The notes beneath the pieces were generated by a model. The model saw nothing but the letters and a program-made list of their open reading frames with translations, made no database searches and was not told the origin of the DNA. Shown piece by piece: positions 18,518 to 26,389 of a stretch of 64,000 nt of DNA. Source of the stretch: SCUS01 sp966211675 (GTDB lineage: Bacteria; Myxococcota_A; Polyangia; Polyangiales; Ga0077539); assembly GCA_966211675.1 (NCBI GenBank), contig CBIHPK010000009.1, forward strand, positions 27,075-91,074, given 5' to 3'. The translations under genes and the position numbers were made by a program. Numbering within the stretch: position 1 is the stretch's first letter; the number at the start of each line of letters is the position of its first letter.

Positions 18518-18557
18518 AGCGCTTGCCAGCGCGGAGCCGCGGCGCAACGATCGTCGA

Positions 18558-18983
18558 GTGACAGCGCACAAGCGACAGGAGCTCGATCAGAGGCTGACCA
18601 CGCTCGCGGGTTGGTGCGGCGCGTCCTGCGCGTTCGTGCTCGACACCACGGGGCAGGACTACGGCGCGTCGAGCCCGCTGCCCGACGGGTGGCAGGCGCT
18701 CGCCGAGGCGGTGGTCCCGCTGGTGATCGAGGCCACGCGCGAGCACCCGCTGCGCAAGGGCGGGCACCTGCACCTCCTGCGCAGCGCCGAGCCGCCCTTC
18801 GCGGCGGCGGAGTCCTTCGCGGGGGTCTACATGGTGCTGCTGCTCTTCGACGAGCCCTTCGAGGCGGGCGACGTGAGCGCGCTCGTGCGGCACGCGCTGC
18901 CGGAGATCGAGGCGCTCACCGTCGCGCTGCCACCGCCCGACCCGACCCGGGTGGCGCGCGTCGTGGGACTGCGCGGAGCATAG
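18558..18983 (+). CDS. Small protein, possible roadblock/LC7 fold
   Basis: 141 residues from a GTG at 18558; the frame extends upstream only as a shadow of the SUI1 gene. The pattern (helix, then CAFVLDTTGQDYGASS, two helices, GHLHLLRS, AGVYMVLLLFDEPF, final helix) resembles roadblock/LC7 proteins such as MglB, which act with small GTPases. This is shape recognition only; no GTPase gene is nearby. It lies between the SUI1 and histidine-phosphatase genes on the same strand, 12 bases before the latter. Confidence 0.6.
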   Translation: MTAHKRQELDQRLTTLAGWCGASCAFVLDTTGQDYGASSPLPDGWQALAEAVVPLVIEATREHPLRKGGHLHLLRSAEPPFAAAESFAGVYMVLLLFDEPFEAGDVSALVRHALPEIEALTVALPPPDPTRVARVVGLRGA

Positions 18984-18995
18984 AGAGGGACACCG

Positions 18996-19631
18996 ATGCT
19001 GGAGCTGTACATGGTCCGCCACGGTCAGACCGACTACTCGCTGGAGAACCGCTTCTGCGGGTCCATCGACCCGCCGCTCAACGAGGTCGGACGGCGCATG
19101 GCCGAGGCCTTCGGAGGCGCCTACGCGAGCAAGCGCTGGGACGCCGTGTACTGCTCGCCCAGCCAGCGGGCGCGCGCGACGGCCGAGGCGCTCGCGTCGC
19201 GCGTCGACGCGGAGGTGTTCGTCGAGGAGGGCCTGCGGGAGATCGCGTACGGCGAGTGGGAGTCGCTGCGCCACGACGACGTGCGGGCGCAGTGGCCCGA
19301 GGCCTACGCGTACTGGTCGGCGGACACCGCGAGCCGCGGGACGCCGGGGGGAGAGACGGCGTTCCAGGTGGCGGCGCGGGCGGCGCCGGTGATCGAGCGG
19401 GTGCGCGCGGAGCACCCCGAGGGGCGGGTGCTGGTGGTGTCCCACAAGGCGACGCTGCGCATCCTGACGTGCGCGCTGCTCGGGATGGACGTGCGGCTCT
19501 TCCGCGATCGCATCGCGCAGCCCGTCGCGGCGGTGACCCGCTTCGACGTGCGCCCGAGCGGCGCGATGCTGACGCTGCTCGGCGACGTGTCCCACCTGCC
19601 GCCCGAGCTCCGCGAGGTCAGCGGAACCTGA
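18996..19631 (+). CDS. Histidine phosphatase family protein (phosphoglycerate-mutase-like)
   Basis: 211 residues. The catalytic motif VRHGQTD carries the phospho-accepting His9, followed by N/P-rich FCGSIDPPLNEVG, Arg58 in SPSQRAR, the acidic residue in LREIAYGEWE, and the second catalytic His150 in VVSHKATLR. This is the GpmB/CobC-like layout. Such proteins hydrolyse or transfer phosphate from small metabolites. The exact substrate cannot be told, and neither glycolytic nor cobalamin genes are adjacent. Cytoplasmic, normal length. Confidence 0.92.
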   Translation: MLELYMVRHGQTDYSLENRFCGSIDPPLNEVGRRMAEAFGGAYASKRWDAVYCSPSQRARATAEALASRVDAEVFVEEGLREIAYGEWESLRHDDVRAQWPEAYAYWSADTASRGTPGGETAFQVAARAAPVIERVRAEHPEGRVLVVSHKATLRILTCALLGMDVRLFRDRIAQPVAAVTRFDVRPSGAMLTLLGDVSHLPPELREVSGT

Positions 19632-19641
19632 TCGGGCGGCG

Positions 19642-20700
19642 CTACGGCTGCCGCGCGTCGACCGTGAGCGTGTACGGGAACTCCACCGTCGGCGACGGCC
19701 GCACGGTCACCTGCAGGAACCACGTCGACGCCCGCGCCGCCCGAGGCAGCGTGACCGTCGGGCACCCGTCGGTCATCGTCACCGTCGCTCCGGGGACCGC
19801 CACCGGGACGTCCGTCAGCGCGGGCGGCGTCGCGATGTCCGAGCGCTGCAGTGACAGCGAGAGCCCCGGCGGGCAGGTGGCGCCGTTGCGCGGGGTCACC
19901 GTCGCGGTGATGGCGCTGCCCTCCGCCGCGTCGAAGCTGAACATGTCCAGGTCGCAGCCGCCCACGGTGCCGATCACCGGGAACATCTGCAGCGGCGCCC
20001 CGGCCGCCGGGCGCAGCAGCATCGCGTTGACGTAGTCGTCGTTGGCGACGCCGGTCTCGCTCGCCATCGGGCGCGAGAGCACCTTGTGGCAGCGCTCGCA
20101 CTCCACCTCGGACTGCGGCCTCGCGTCGTCGCAGGGCTCGCCGTGCTCGATGGTGCCGTTGCCGCAGATCGGGTGCACCACCGTGACGGCGTAGGCCGCG
20201 CCGCCGCGCACCTTGCTGTCGATGCCGATGAGGTGCAGCCCGTCGGTCACCGGGCGGAAGGAGAAGTGCTCGCTGCGACCGGGGCCGCAGAGGTCCGACG
20301 CGCCGGAGGTCGAGCACTGGAGCGTGGTGCAGACGGGCAGCACGTAGATGGCCGGGTCGGCGTCGGGCGTCACCGGGTCGACGTGGAAGTGCCAGGTCTC
20401 CCCGGGGTGCATGGTCACCGCGAAGAAGCCCTCGTTGCCCGGCAGGTCGGCGCCCGTGCAGGCCGCGAACTCGCGGTACTGGTCTCCGAGGCCGGTGGTG
20501 TCGACCTGCACCACGCGCTGCAGCGCGGGCTGCACCACCGGGACGGCGGCCGGGTTCTCGCAGCGGTCGGCGAGCGTGATGCCCGCGGCGTTCTGCTGGT
20601 AGAGCGATGGGTCGAACACCACGCAGCCGCCGAGGGCGAGCGCCCCGAGGAGCGCCGCGAGAGGCCGTCGGGGGGTGGGGGTGCGTTGCATGGTGTTCAT
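19642..20700 (-). CDS. Lipoprotein with Myxococcus Cys-rich motif
   Basis: 352 residues from the ATG at 20700 (or 20691). The signal peptide ends LLGALALGGC. The middle includes CGNGTIEHGEPCDDA, the CGNG-x-GExCDD pattern seen repeatedly in myxobacterial secreted proteins, then further Cys pairs (ECERC). The remainder is beta-rich and may hold two similar ~110-residue pre-peptidase-like domains (PGETWHFHVD and DLDMFSFDAAEGSAI). Its start overlaps the kinase stop in an ATGA, so it is translated as the last gene of the 23269-19642 operon. It may be an envelope partner of that kinase (inferred). Confidence 0.85.
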   Translation of the reverse strand: MNTMQRTPTPRRPLAALLGALALGGCVVFDPSLYQQNAAGITLADRCENPAAVPVVQPALQRVVQVDTTGLGDQYREFAACTGADLPGNEGFFAVTMHPGETWHFHVDPVTPDADPAIYVLPVCTTLQCSTSGASDLCGPGRSEHFSFRPVTDGLHLIGIDSKVRGGAAYAVTVVHPICGNGTIEHGEPCDDARPQSEVECERCHKVLSRPMASETGVANDDYVNAMLLRPAAGAPLQMFPVIGTVGGCDLDMFSFDAAEGSAITATVTPRNGATCPPGLSLSLQRSDIATPPALTDVPVAVPGATVTMTDGCPTVTLPRAARASTWFLQVTVRPSPTVEFPYTLTVDARQP

Positions 20701-22241
20701 CGCCGGAGGTAGGGGTTCTCTTCGATCGCGGGCTGCCCCGGCGCGGTCGTGCCGGGGCGCGCGGCGGGGCGCTCGGGTCGCCGAGGCACCCGGCCCGGAG
20801 CAGGTGCGGCGACGGCCCTCGGCGCCACCACCGAGGCGTCGGCCAATATGGGCTCCGGGGCCACGACCGCCACTGGCACCGTGTTCTCGACGGGCGCAGC
20901 GAGCGGGAGCGCCACGGGCGTCGGGACGGGCGCGTGCGCGGCGGGGCGCGGGTTGGGGGAGGGGGCCTCCGGGGTGTGGCCGAGGGCGAGCCCGATGGCC
21001 ACGGCGAGCCCGCCCGCGGAGAGCCCGACGACCGGGGCGACCCACGCCCGACGGCGTCGGGGCGGCGGCGTGAGCACGGGGTCGGTGTGGACCGCGGCCG
21101 GGGGCGCGAAGGCCGGGGCGCGGCCGTGCGAGGGCACCTCGATGGCGGGGATGCTGCGGCTGTCGCTCACCCGCGCGGGCGTGCGGACGAACTCCGTCGG
21201 CCCGGTGCTGAGGGTGTCGAGGGCCTTGGGATCGCGTCCGCGAGGGGCCGAGGTGGAGCCCCGGGCGTGGTCGCGGATGAGCGCGCGGCGCGCGGCGAAC
21301 TCGTCGCTGAAGGTGGCGCGCAACACGTCGGAGACCTCGTGGGTGCTCGCCAGCAGGCCCGCCGCGGAGGCCGCGGCCTCCAGCGCGTCGGCCATGGCGC
21401 GTGCGCTCTCCCAGCGGCGCTCGAGCGGGCGCTCGAGGGCCTTCATGCACACCGCGTCGAGCGAGGCGGGGACCTCCGGGACGATGCTGCTCGGGGGCTT
21501 GATCTCCGCGGCCATCACCTGCATGAGCGAGCCGACCTCCATCTCCGCGTGGAAGAGCCGCTGGTGGGTGAGCGCCTCCCAGAGCACGATGCCCATGGAG
21601 AAGACGTCGGCGCGGCGGTCGGCCGGCACCGCGGTGACCTGCTCCGGGGACATGTACGAGGGCTTGCCCTTGATGAGCCCCGGGCGCGACGCGACGATGC
21701 GCGAGGCCGCCTTGGCGATGCCGAAATCCGTGATCCGGCCGACGCCGTCGGCGCCGACCATGATGTTCTGCGGGGAGACGTCGCGGTGCACGATGCCGAG
21801 GGGGTTGCCCTCGTCGTCGGTGAGCTCGTGCGCGGCGTGCAGCCCGGCGAGCGCGTCGACGATCACCCGGATCGCCGCCCTCGTGCGCTCGCGCCACGGG
21901 AGCGCGCCGGTGGCGGAGAGCAGCCGGGCGAGGGTGACCCCGTCGATGTAGTCCATCACGAGGTAGAAGCCGCGCGAGCTGTTGCACACGTCGACGATCG
22001 GGACCGCGTTGGGGTGGTGGATGCGCGCCGCGATGCGGGCCTCGTCGAGGAGCATCCCGACGAACTCGGTCTCCTCCGCGAGGTGCGGGTGCATCACCTT
22101 GATGGCGTACAGCCGCTGGAACCCGCCCGCCCCGGGCAGCCGCGCCAGGTGGACGCTCCCCATGCCGCCCCGCGCCAGCGGCGCGATGAGCTCGTAACGG
22201 TCGAGCATCTCCCGCTCAGGTGTCGCAGTCTCTTCGGTCAT
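20697..22241 (-). CDS. Ser/Thr protein kinase with C-terminal membrane anchor
   Basis: 514 residues. The kinase domain (about 16-290) has a good glycine loop ARGGMGSV (23-30), Lys48, HRDVSPQN (152-159) and DFG (172-174). It is followed by a disordered region, a basic patch (PPPRRRRAW), one transmembrane helix near residue 400, and a Pro/Ala/Val-rich exterior tail without a recognised sensor domain. It is transcribed 35 bases after the PEGA-like gene and overlaps the lipoprotein gene by four bases. The three likely form one signalling unit at the inner membrane. Confidence 0.93.
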   Translation of the reverse strand: MTEETATPEREMLDRYELIAPLARGGMGSVHLARLPGAGGFQRLYAIKVMHPHLAEETEFVGMLLDEARIAARIHHPNAVPIVDVCNSSRGFYLVMDYIDGVTLARLLSATGALPWRERTRAAIRVIVDALAGLHAAHELTDDEGNPLGIVHRDVSPQNIMVGADGVGRITDFGIAKAASRIVASRPGLIKGKPSYMSPEQVTAVPADRRADVFSMGIVLWEALTHQRLFHAEMEVGSLMQVMAAEIKPPSSIVPEVPASLDAVCMKALERPLERRWESARAMADALEAAASAAGLLASTHEVSDVLRATFSDEFAARRALIRDHARGSTSAPRGRDPKALDTLSTGPTEFVRTPARVSDSRSIPAIEVPSHGRAPAFAPPAAVHTDPVLTPPPRRRRAWVAPVVGLSAGGLAVAIGLALGHTPEAPSPNPRPAAHAPVPTPVALPLAAPVENTVPVAVVAPEPILADASVVAPRAVAAPAPGRVPRRPERPAARPGTTAPGQPAIEENPYLRR

Positions 22242-22276
22242 TGGGGGTATGCACTCACCCGGCTCCCACGCGGCCG

Positions 22277-23269
22277 TCAGAATGACCGTACCACCCCGAA
22301 CTGGAGCCCACCATCCCGGAGCCCGAGCGACGGCGTCGTGCGCAGCCCGGAGCGCTCGGACCCTCGCCCGGACCACTCGGTGAAGAAGACGCCCACCACG
22401 GCGGTCGCGACGCCCAGGACGGCCGTGCTGGCGATGAGCAGGTCGGTGCGGGTCTCCCGGGAGGTGCCGTCGTTGTAGCCGGCCTCCGTGGGGCGCTGCA
22501 CATAGGCGTCGCGGGCGGAGAGCGTGTCGATGCCCGACCACACCATCACCCCGGCGCTGGCGGCGGTGGCGGCGAGGCCGATCCAGAAGACGAGCGGAGG
22601 GAGCGGGCGCTGGCGGGGGCGCACCACCGGGGCCACCGGGGGCGGGGCGACCACGAGGATGGGCGGCGGGGGGGTGACCACCGGAGGCGGCGGGGTGACC
22701 GGGGCGGGCTCCGGGGGCGGCGCCTCGAGGGAGAGCTCGATGCTCTGCCCGGCGGCGCAGTCGAGCGAGCGGGAGCGCGTGCCCCGGTCGGCCCAGCGGG
22801 TCTCCAGCGTGCGGGAGCCGGGCTCGACGAAGAAGGCGTGGGACTCCGCCGATCCGTCGCCCACCCCCAGGGGGTCGACGGAGACGGTGGACCCGGGCGC
22901 GCAGGGGGCGTGCACCCCGGGGAGCCAGGGGGTGGGGGCGGCGCGCCCCCCCTCGGCGAGCTGAGCGCTCTGCGGGTCGGCCGCGTCGCGGGCGCGAGAG
23001 CGCAGGGCCAGGGTGGCGGCGCGCGTGGCGTGGCCGGCGGCCTGGTGGCTGCGGATGGCGCTGCGCAGCGCGGCGGGCGACGGGGCGGCGTGGTCGGCGA
23101 TCTCGAAGAACTCCGCGGCGCGGGCGTACTCGCGCGCCAGCTGCAGCCGCTGCCCCTCCTGGAAGGCCGCGGCGGCGGCGTTGACGTCGCCGGGGGCAGG
23201 GGTCGGGCCCTCCTGCGCAGCGGCCAGCGGGGTCACGAGCAGGAGGGAGATGCAGAGGGCGAGGCGCAT
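22277..23269 (-). CDS. Exported TPR/PEGA-like membrane protein
   Basis: 330 residues. The signal peptide is MRLALCISLLLVTPLAAAQ. A TPR-like helical part follows (AFQEGQRLQLAREYARAAEF), then a beta-rich segment ending in the PEGA-type phrase FFVEPGSRTLE. A Pro-rich linker leads to two transmembrane helices separated by a short loop. The same layout occurs in the 31591-32412 gene, also next to a kinase. PEGA domains are common surface modules in these bacteria. It is the first gene of the operon. Function is unknown; a sensing role beside the kinase is inference. Confidence 0.82.
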   Translation of the reverse strand: MRLALCISLLLVTPLAAAQEGPTPAPGDVNAAAAAFQEGQRLQLAREYARAAEFFEIADHAAPSPAALRSAIRSHQAAGHATRAATLALRSRARDAADPQSAQLAEGGRAAPTPWLPGVHAPCAPGSTVSVDPLGVGDGSAESHAFFVEPGSRTLETRWADRGTRSRSLDCAAGQSIELSLEAPPPEPAPVTPPPPVVTPPPPILVVAPPPVAPVVRPRQRPLPPLVFWIGLAATAASAGVMVWSGIDTLSARDAYVQRPTEAGYNDGTSRETRTDLLIASTAVLGVATAVVGVFFTEWSGRGSERSGLRTTPSLGLRDGGLQFGVVRSF

Positions 23270-23349
23270 CGGAGTATCGCGAACGTAACGCAACTCCGCC
23301 GGACCGGGACCCGTCAGTTGTTCGACCGGGCACCGGATGCTGGGGTAAC

Positions 23350-23354
23350 GGAGG
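23350..23354 (+). promoter_or_regulatory. Ribosome-binding site of the 23360 lipoprotein
   Basis: GGAGG five bases before the ATG at 23360. It fixes that start against the long upstream open frame, which is only a shadow of the reverse-strand gene. Confidence 0.65.
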
Positions 23355-23359
23355 CAGCC

Positions 23360-24517
23360 ATGCGCGGCACCCTGTCTACCGGGCTCCTGATGCTGACGGT
23401 CCTCGGGTGCTCGCCTCGCAACACGCCCCGGGACAGCGGCCCCCGGCACAGCCCCGCCCCCCCGGCGGACGCCGGCTCCATGGTGGTGCGCGTCGACCCG
23501 GAGCCCGACGCGGGCGTGCCCCCTCCCCCCGCGCCGCGCCCCATGGCCGGGCGCCTCACCCTGGTGCAGCTCACCGGCGCCGCCACGCTCGACAGCTCCC
23601 TGCGCCTCAGCGGGCGCGACCCGGACGCGGGCGTCGGGGCCGCCTCGGTGGGCCAGTCGATCCTCCCGGGCGACTCGCTGCTCGTCGCGGGCCCTGGCGT
23701 CGCGACGCTCGCGGTGCAGCCCGGCGGGAGGATTACCCTGCACGGTAACAGCGTGGCCGAGGCCGCCGGCCACGAGGGCGCGTCGCTGGTGCTGAGCATG
23801 GGGGTGGCGGGCGTCGAGGTCCCTTCGCTCACCTCCGACGCGGTGCGCGTGGACACGCCGGCGGGGCGGGTGATCGTCAGCGCCGGCGGCTGCACCGTCG
23901 CCGTGGCCGACGACGGCAGCACCTTCGTCACCGCGGCCGGGGACGGCGTCACCGTGTGGCCCTCGCCCCCGTCGCCGCCCGCGCAGGTCACCCGGCTCAC
24001 GCCCGCGCAGATCGCCGCGCTCCGTCAGCGGACGCCCGAGCACCCGGTGCTGCTCGACGTGGAGATCCGCGAGCTCGACGCGGTGCTGCGGCCCGTCGCC
24101 AGCCGCGCGCTGCGCCCGGGGGAGCGGGTGCTGTTCAGCCCGCTGGGGGCGGTCGCGCCCACGCCGAGGCCGCTGGCGGCGGCGCGCGACGAGGCGGCTG
24201 CGGTGGCGGCGCTGCAGCGCTGGGCGGAGCTGCGGCGGCCCAACGTGGTGGCCATCGGGGTGCTCTCCCGCGCTGGCGCGGCGGACGTGGCGGACATCAA
24301 CGCGGCGCTCACCCGGCTGCGGTCGAGCGGGGCGGCGCTCGACGAGGAGGCCCGAGGGCGCATCACGTCGCAGCTCTCGCTGGCGCTGGGGCGGCTCGCG
24401 GCTCGCTCCCGACGGGGGAGGGACCTCGCGGTGCGGGGCGGTGACGTGACGGCGCTGGTGCAGTTGGCGCGCTTCGCGGCGCTGCGAGACGAGGCCCGCG
24501 CGCTGCCGACGCCGTAG
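23360..24517 (+). CDS. FecR-like lipoprotein
   Basis: 385 residues. The lipoprotein signal is MRGTLSTGLLMLTVLGC. An acidic/Pro linker is followed by a FecR-type domain in which beta repeats such as SILPGDSLLVAGPGVATL, VRVDTPAGRVIVSAGG and STFVTAAGDGVTV are visible. The C-terminal third is helical and Ala/Arg-rich. FecR domains elsewhere bind polysaccharide or transmit signals across the outer membrane. No FecI-type sigma gene is adjacent. It is divergent from the PEGA-like/kinase operon with a 90-base shared upstream region. Confidence 0.82.
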   Translation: MRGTLSTGLLMLTVLGCSPRNTPRDSGPRHSPAPPADAGSMVVRVDPEPDAGVPPPPAPRPMAGRLTLVQLTGAATLDSSLRLSGRDPDAGVGAASVGQSILPGDSLLVAGPGVATLAVQPGGRITLHGNSVAEAAGHEGASLVLSMGVAGVEVPSLTSDAVRVDTPAGRVIVSAGGCTVAVADDGSTFVTAAGDGVTVWPSPPSPPAQVTRLTPAQIAALRQRTPEHPVLLDVEIRELDAVLRPVASRALRPGERVLFSPLGAVAPTPRPLAAARDEAAAVAALQRWAELRRPNVVAIGVLSRAGAADVADINAALTRLRSSGAALDEEARGRITSQLSLALGRLAARSRRGRDLAVRGGDVTALVQLARFAALRDEARALPTP

Positions 24518-24540
24518 CGCCGCCGAGCGCGCGCGGGGGG

Positions 24541-25638
24541 TCAGTGGATGCCCTGGGCCTTGGCCTCTTCGATCATCGTGTACTCGCGCTCGAAGAGGAC
24601 GCGCTGGTCGGTGACGATCTGGAGGTTCTTGCTGTTCTGCTCGGTGGGCTCGAAGGCGCCGAGGCTGGCCATCTGCTTGCCGATCTCGCCGAGCTGGTCG
24701 CAGATGGTGGTGAGCAGGTCGAGGTCGCGGGTGCGCCGGTCCTGCCCCGCGAAGGCCTTGCGGTAGGCCTCGAAGACCTCGTTGGCCGCGCCGCCGAGCA
24801 TGCCCTGCAGGTCGGTGATCTTCGTCGTCTGCCGCGCCTTGCGGATCTCCGTGAGCTCCGAGCGGTACGTCCCCAGGCTCTGCTCGACGATGCCGATGTT
24901 CTGCTCGTTGTACTCGACGCGCAGCCCCTTGGCGCGCAGCGCCTGCATGCGCTCCAGCGTCTCCGTGAGGTTGTCGATCATGCGCTGGAGCAGCTCCGGC
25001 CGGCGGGTCGCGCGCGACTTCCCGGCGAAGTGCGCCTCGTAGAGGTTGAACTGTCCGTTGGCCACCTCCGCGAGGGCGCTCGCCTGCTCGTCGTCGGTGC
25101 CCATGGCGCGGGCCTCGATGATCTCCGAGCGCTCGGCGCGGTACATCTTGAGGTTGTCGGCGACGAGGGTGAGGTCTTCCTGGATGCCGGGCTGGCCCTT
25201 GAGCTCGGGGGCGAGCTCGGCCATCGACTCGCTGATGGTCTCGAGGTCGGCGATCATCTCCGCGAGCAGGCCGAGGTCGCGGGTGTTGCGGGCCTTGCCC
25301 GAGAAGTGCCGGTGGTACTTCGAGAAGATGAAGTTGGCCTCGCCGCGCAGGGTCGAGAACTCCTCGAAGCCCGGGCCGAGGCTGCGGGCCTTCATGATCT
25401 CCTTGCGCTCGGCGTCGTAGAGGTTGACCGCGTCGCGGGCGGCCTGCTCGACCTCCGTGCGGTCCTTGGACTTCGGGAGCTTCTCCAGGTCCTGCAGGAG
25501 CTGCTGCGTGCGGCGCACGAGGCTGTTGAGGTCGTTGAGGTCGCGGGACACGCGCGACTGCCCGGCAAAGCGCGCGTCGTACTCCGACGCGACCTGATCG
25601 AGCTGGAGACGGATCTGGGCCAGGGTGAGGTTCGCCAT
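24541..25638 (-). CDS. Four-repeat all-helical soluble protein
   Basis: 365 residues without signal peptide or membrane segment. Four repeats of about 85-95 residues can be seen. Each opens with an aromatic and a short basic motif: YDARFAGQSRVSRDL, YHRHFSGKARNTRDL, YEAHFAGKSRATRRP and YRKAFAGQDRRTRDL. Each ends in a helix with a Tyr or Phe and ER/KEI residues (YDAERKEIMKARSLG, YRAERSEIIEARAMG, YRSELTEIRKARQ, FEREYTMIEEAKAQG). It is rich in charged residues and probably forms helical bundles. No family was recognised. It is followed, with opposite orientation, by the FecR-like gene. Confidence 0.88.
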   Translation of the reverse strand: MANLTLAQIRLQLDQVASEYDARFAGQSRVSRDLNDLNSLVRRTQQLLQDLEKLPKSKDRTEVEQAARDAVNLYDAERKEIMKARSLGPGFEEFSTLRGEANFIFSKYHRHFSGKARNTRDLGLLAEMIADLETISESMAELAPELKGQPGIQEDLTLVADNLKMYRAERSEIIEARAMGTDDEQASALAEVANGQFNLYEAHFAGKSRATRRPELLQRMIDNLTETLERMQALRAKGLRVEYNEQNIGIVEQSLGTYRSELTEIRKARQTTKITDLQGMLGGAANEVFEAYRKAFAGQDRRTRDLDLLTTICDQLGEIGKQMASLGAFEPTEQNSKNLQIVTDQRVLFEREYTMIEEAKAQGIH

Positions 25639-25651
25639 AGGGGCGCGGAGC

Positions 25652-26329
25652 CTACGTCCACCCCATGCCGTGGAGCAATCCCGAGATCTTCCCCCGCACG
25701 CCCGGCCTCGGGCGCTTCGGGCGCTCGGCGCTCTCCCCCGCCGGGCGGAACTCGATGTTGCTGAACTCCTCGGGGAACTTCGCCGTGATGCGCTCGTAGA
25801 ACTCGTGGATGCGCGCCACGTCGGCGTCGACGTCGTCCGAGGGGTGGATCAGCGGGCCGACGCCCCCGCGCTTGCGGCGGAAATCGAGGTAGCCGAGGCC
25901 GATGGGGACCTTCGCGGTGCGGGCGATCCAGTAGAAGCCCGACTTCCAGTAGCGGAGCTTCGCGCGGGTGCCCTCCGGGGCGACGACCATGATCCGCTGG
26001 CCCTCGACGTCGAAGAGCGAGGCGAGGGCCTGCACCTGGTCCTGCGAGGCGCGGCGGTCGACGGGGATGCCGCCGAGCCAGCGGTAGAAGGGCCCGAGCG
26101 GACCGGTGAACAGCGTGTGCTTGCCGATCCACACGATGTCGATGCCCAGGGTGTAGCCGATGCCCAGGGTGATCGGCAGGTCCCAGTTGGACGTGTGCGG
26201 CGCCGCGATGAGCACGTACTTGTCGACGTCGGGGACCACGCCCTCCTCGCGCCAGCCCAGCGCGGTCAACACCACGCGGCCCACCCAGTAGCGCACCGGC
26301 CTTCGCTCGGAGACTTCAGCGGTTTCCAT
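25652..26329 (-). CDS. Lysophospholipid acyltransferase-like protein (PlsC superfamily)
   Basis: 225 residues. The H-x4-D acyltransferase motif is HTSNWD (45-50); the glycerophosphate-binding EGTR follows (119-122), and a GIPVDRR stretch lies between. This combination fits the 1-acyl-glycerol-3-phosphate acyltransferase superfamily, in a short form. It would move an acyl chain to a lysolipid or related acceptor at the membrane. The ATG at 26329 follows GGAG by 12 bases and is preferred over an upstream start at 26356. It lies 13 bases upstream of the four-repeat gene, so the two are probably co-transcribed. Confidence 0.88.
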   Translation of the reverse strand: METAEVSERRPVRYWVGRVVLTALGWREEGVVPDVDKYVLIAAPHTSNWDLPITLGIGYTLGIDIVWIGKHTLFTGPLGPFYRWLGGIPVDRRASQDQVQALASLFDVEGQRIMVVAPEGTRAKLRYWKSGFYWIARTAKVPIGLGYLDFRRKRGGVGPLIHPSDDVDADVARIHEFYERITAKFPEEFSNIEFRPAGESAERPKRPRPGVRGKISGLLHGMGWT

Positions 26330-26389
26330 GTCGTCTGTAGCTCCACCGGTTCTCACGACCCGTGGGCGCTCGCAAGCCCCTGACCCCGT

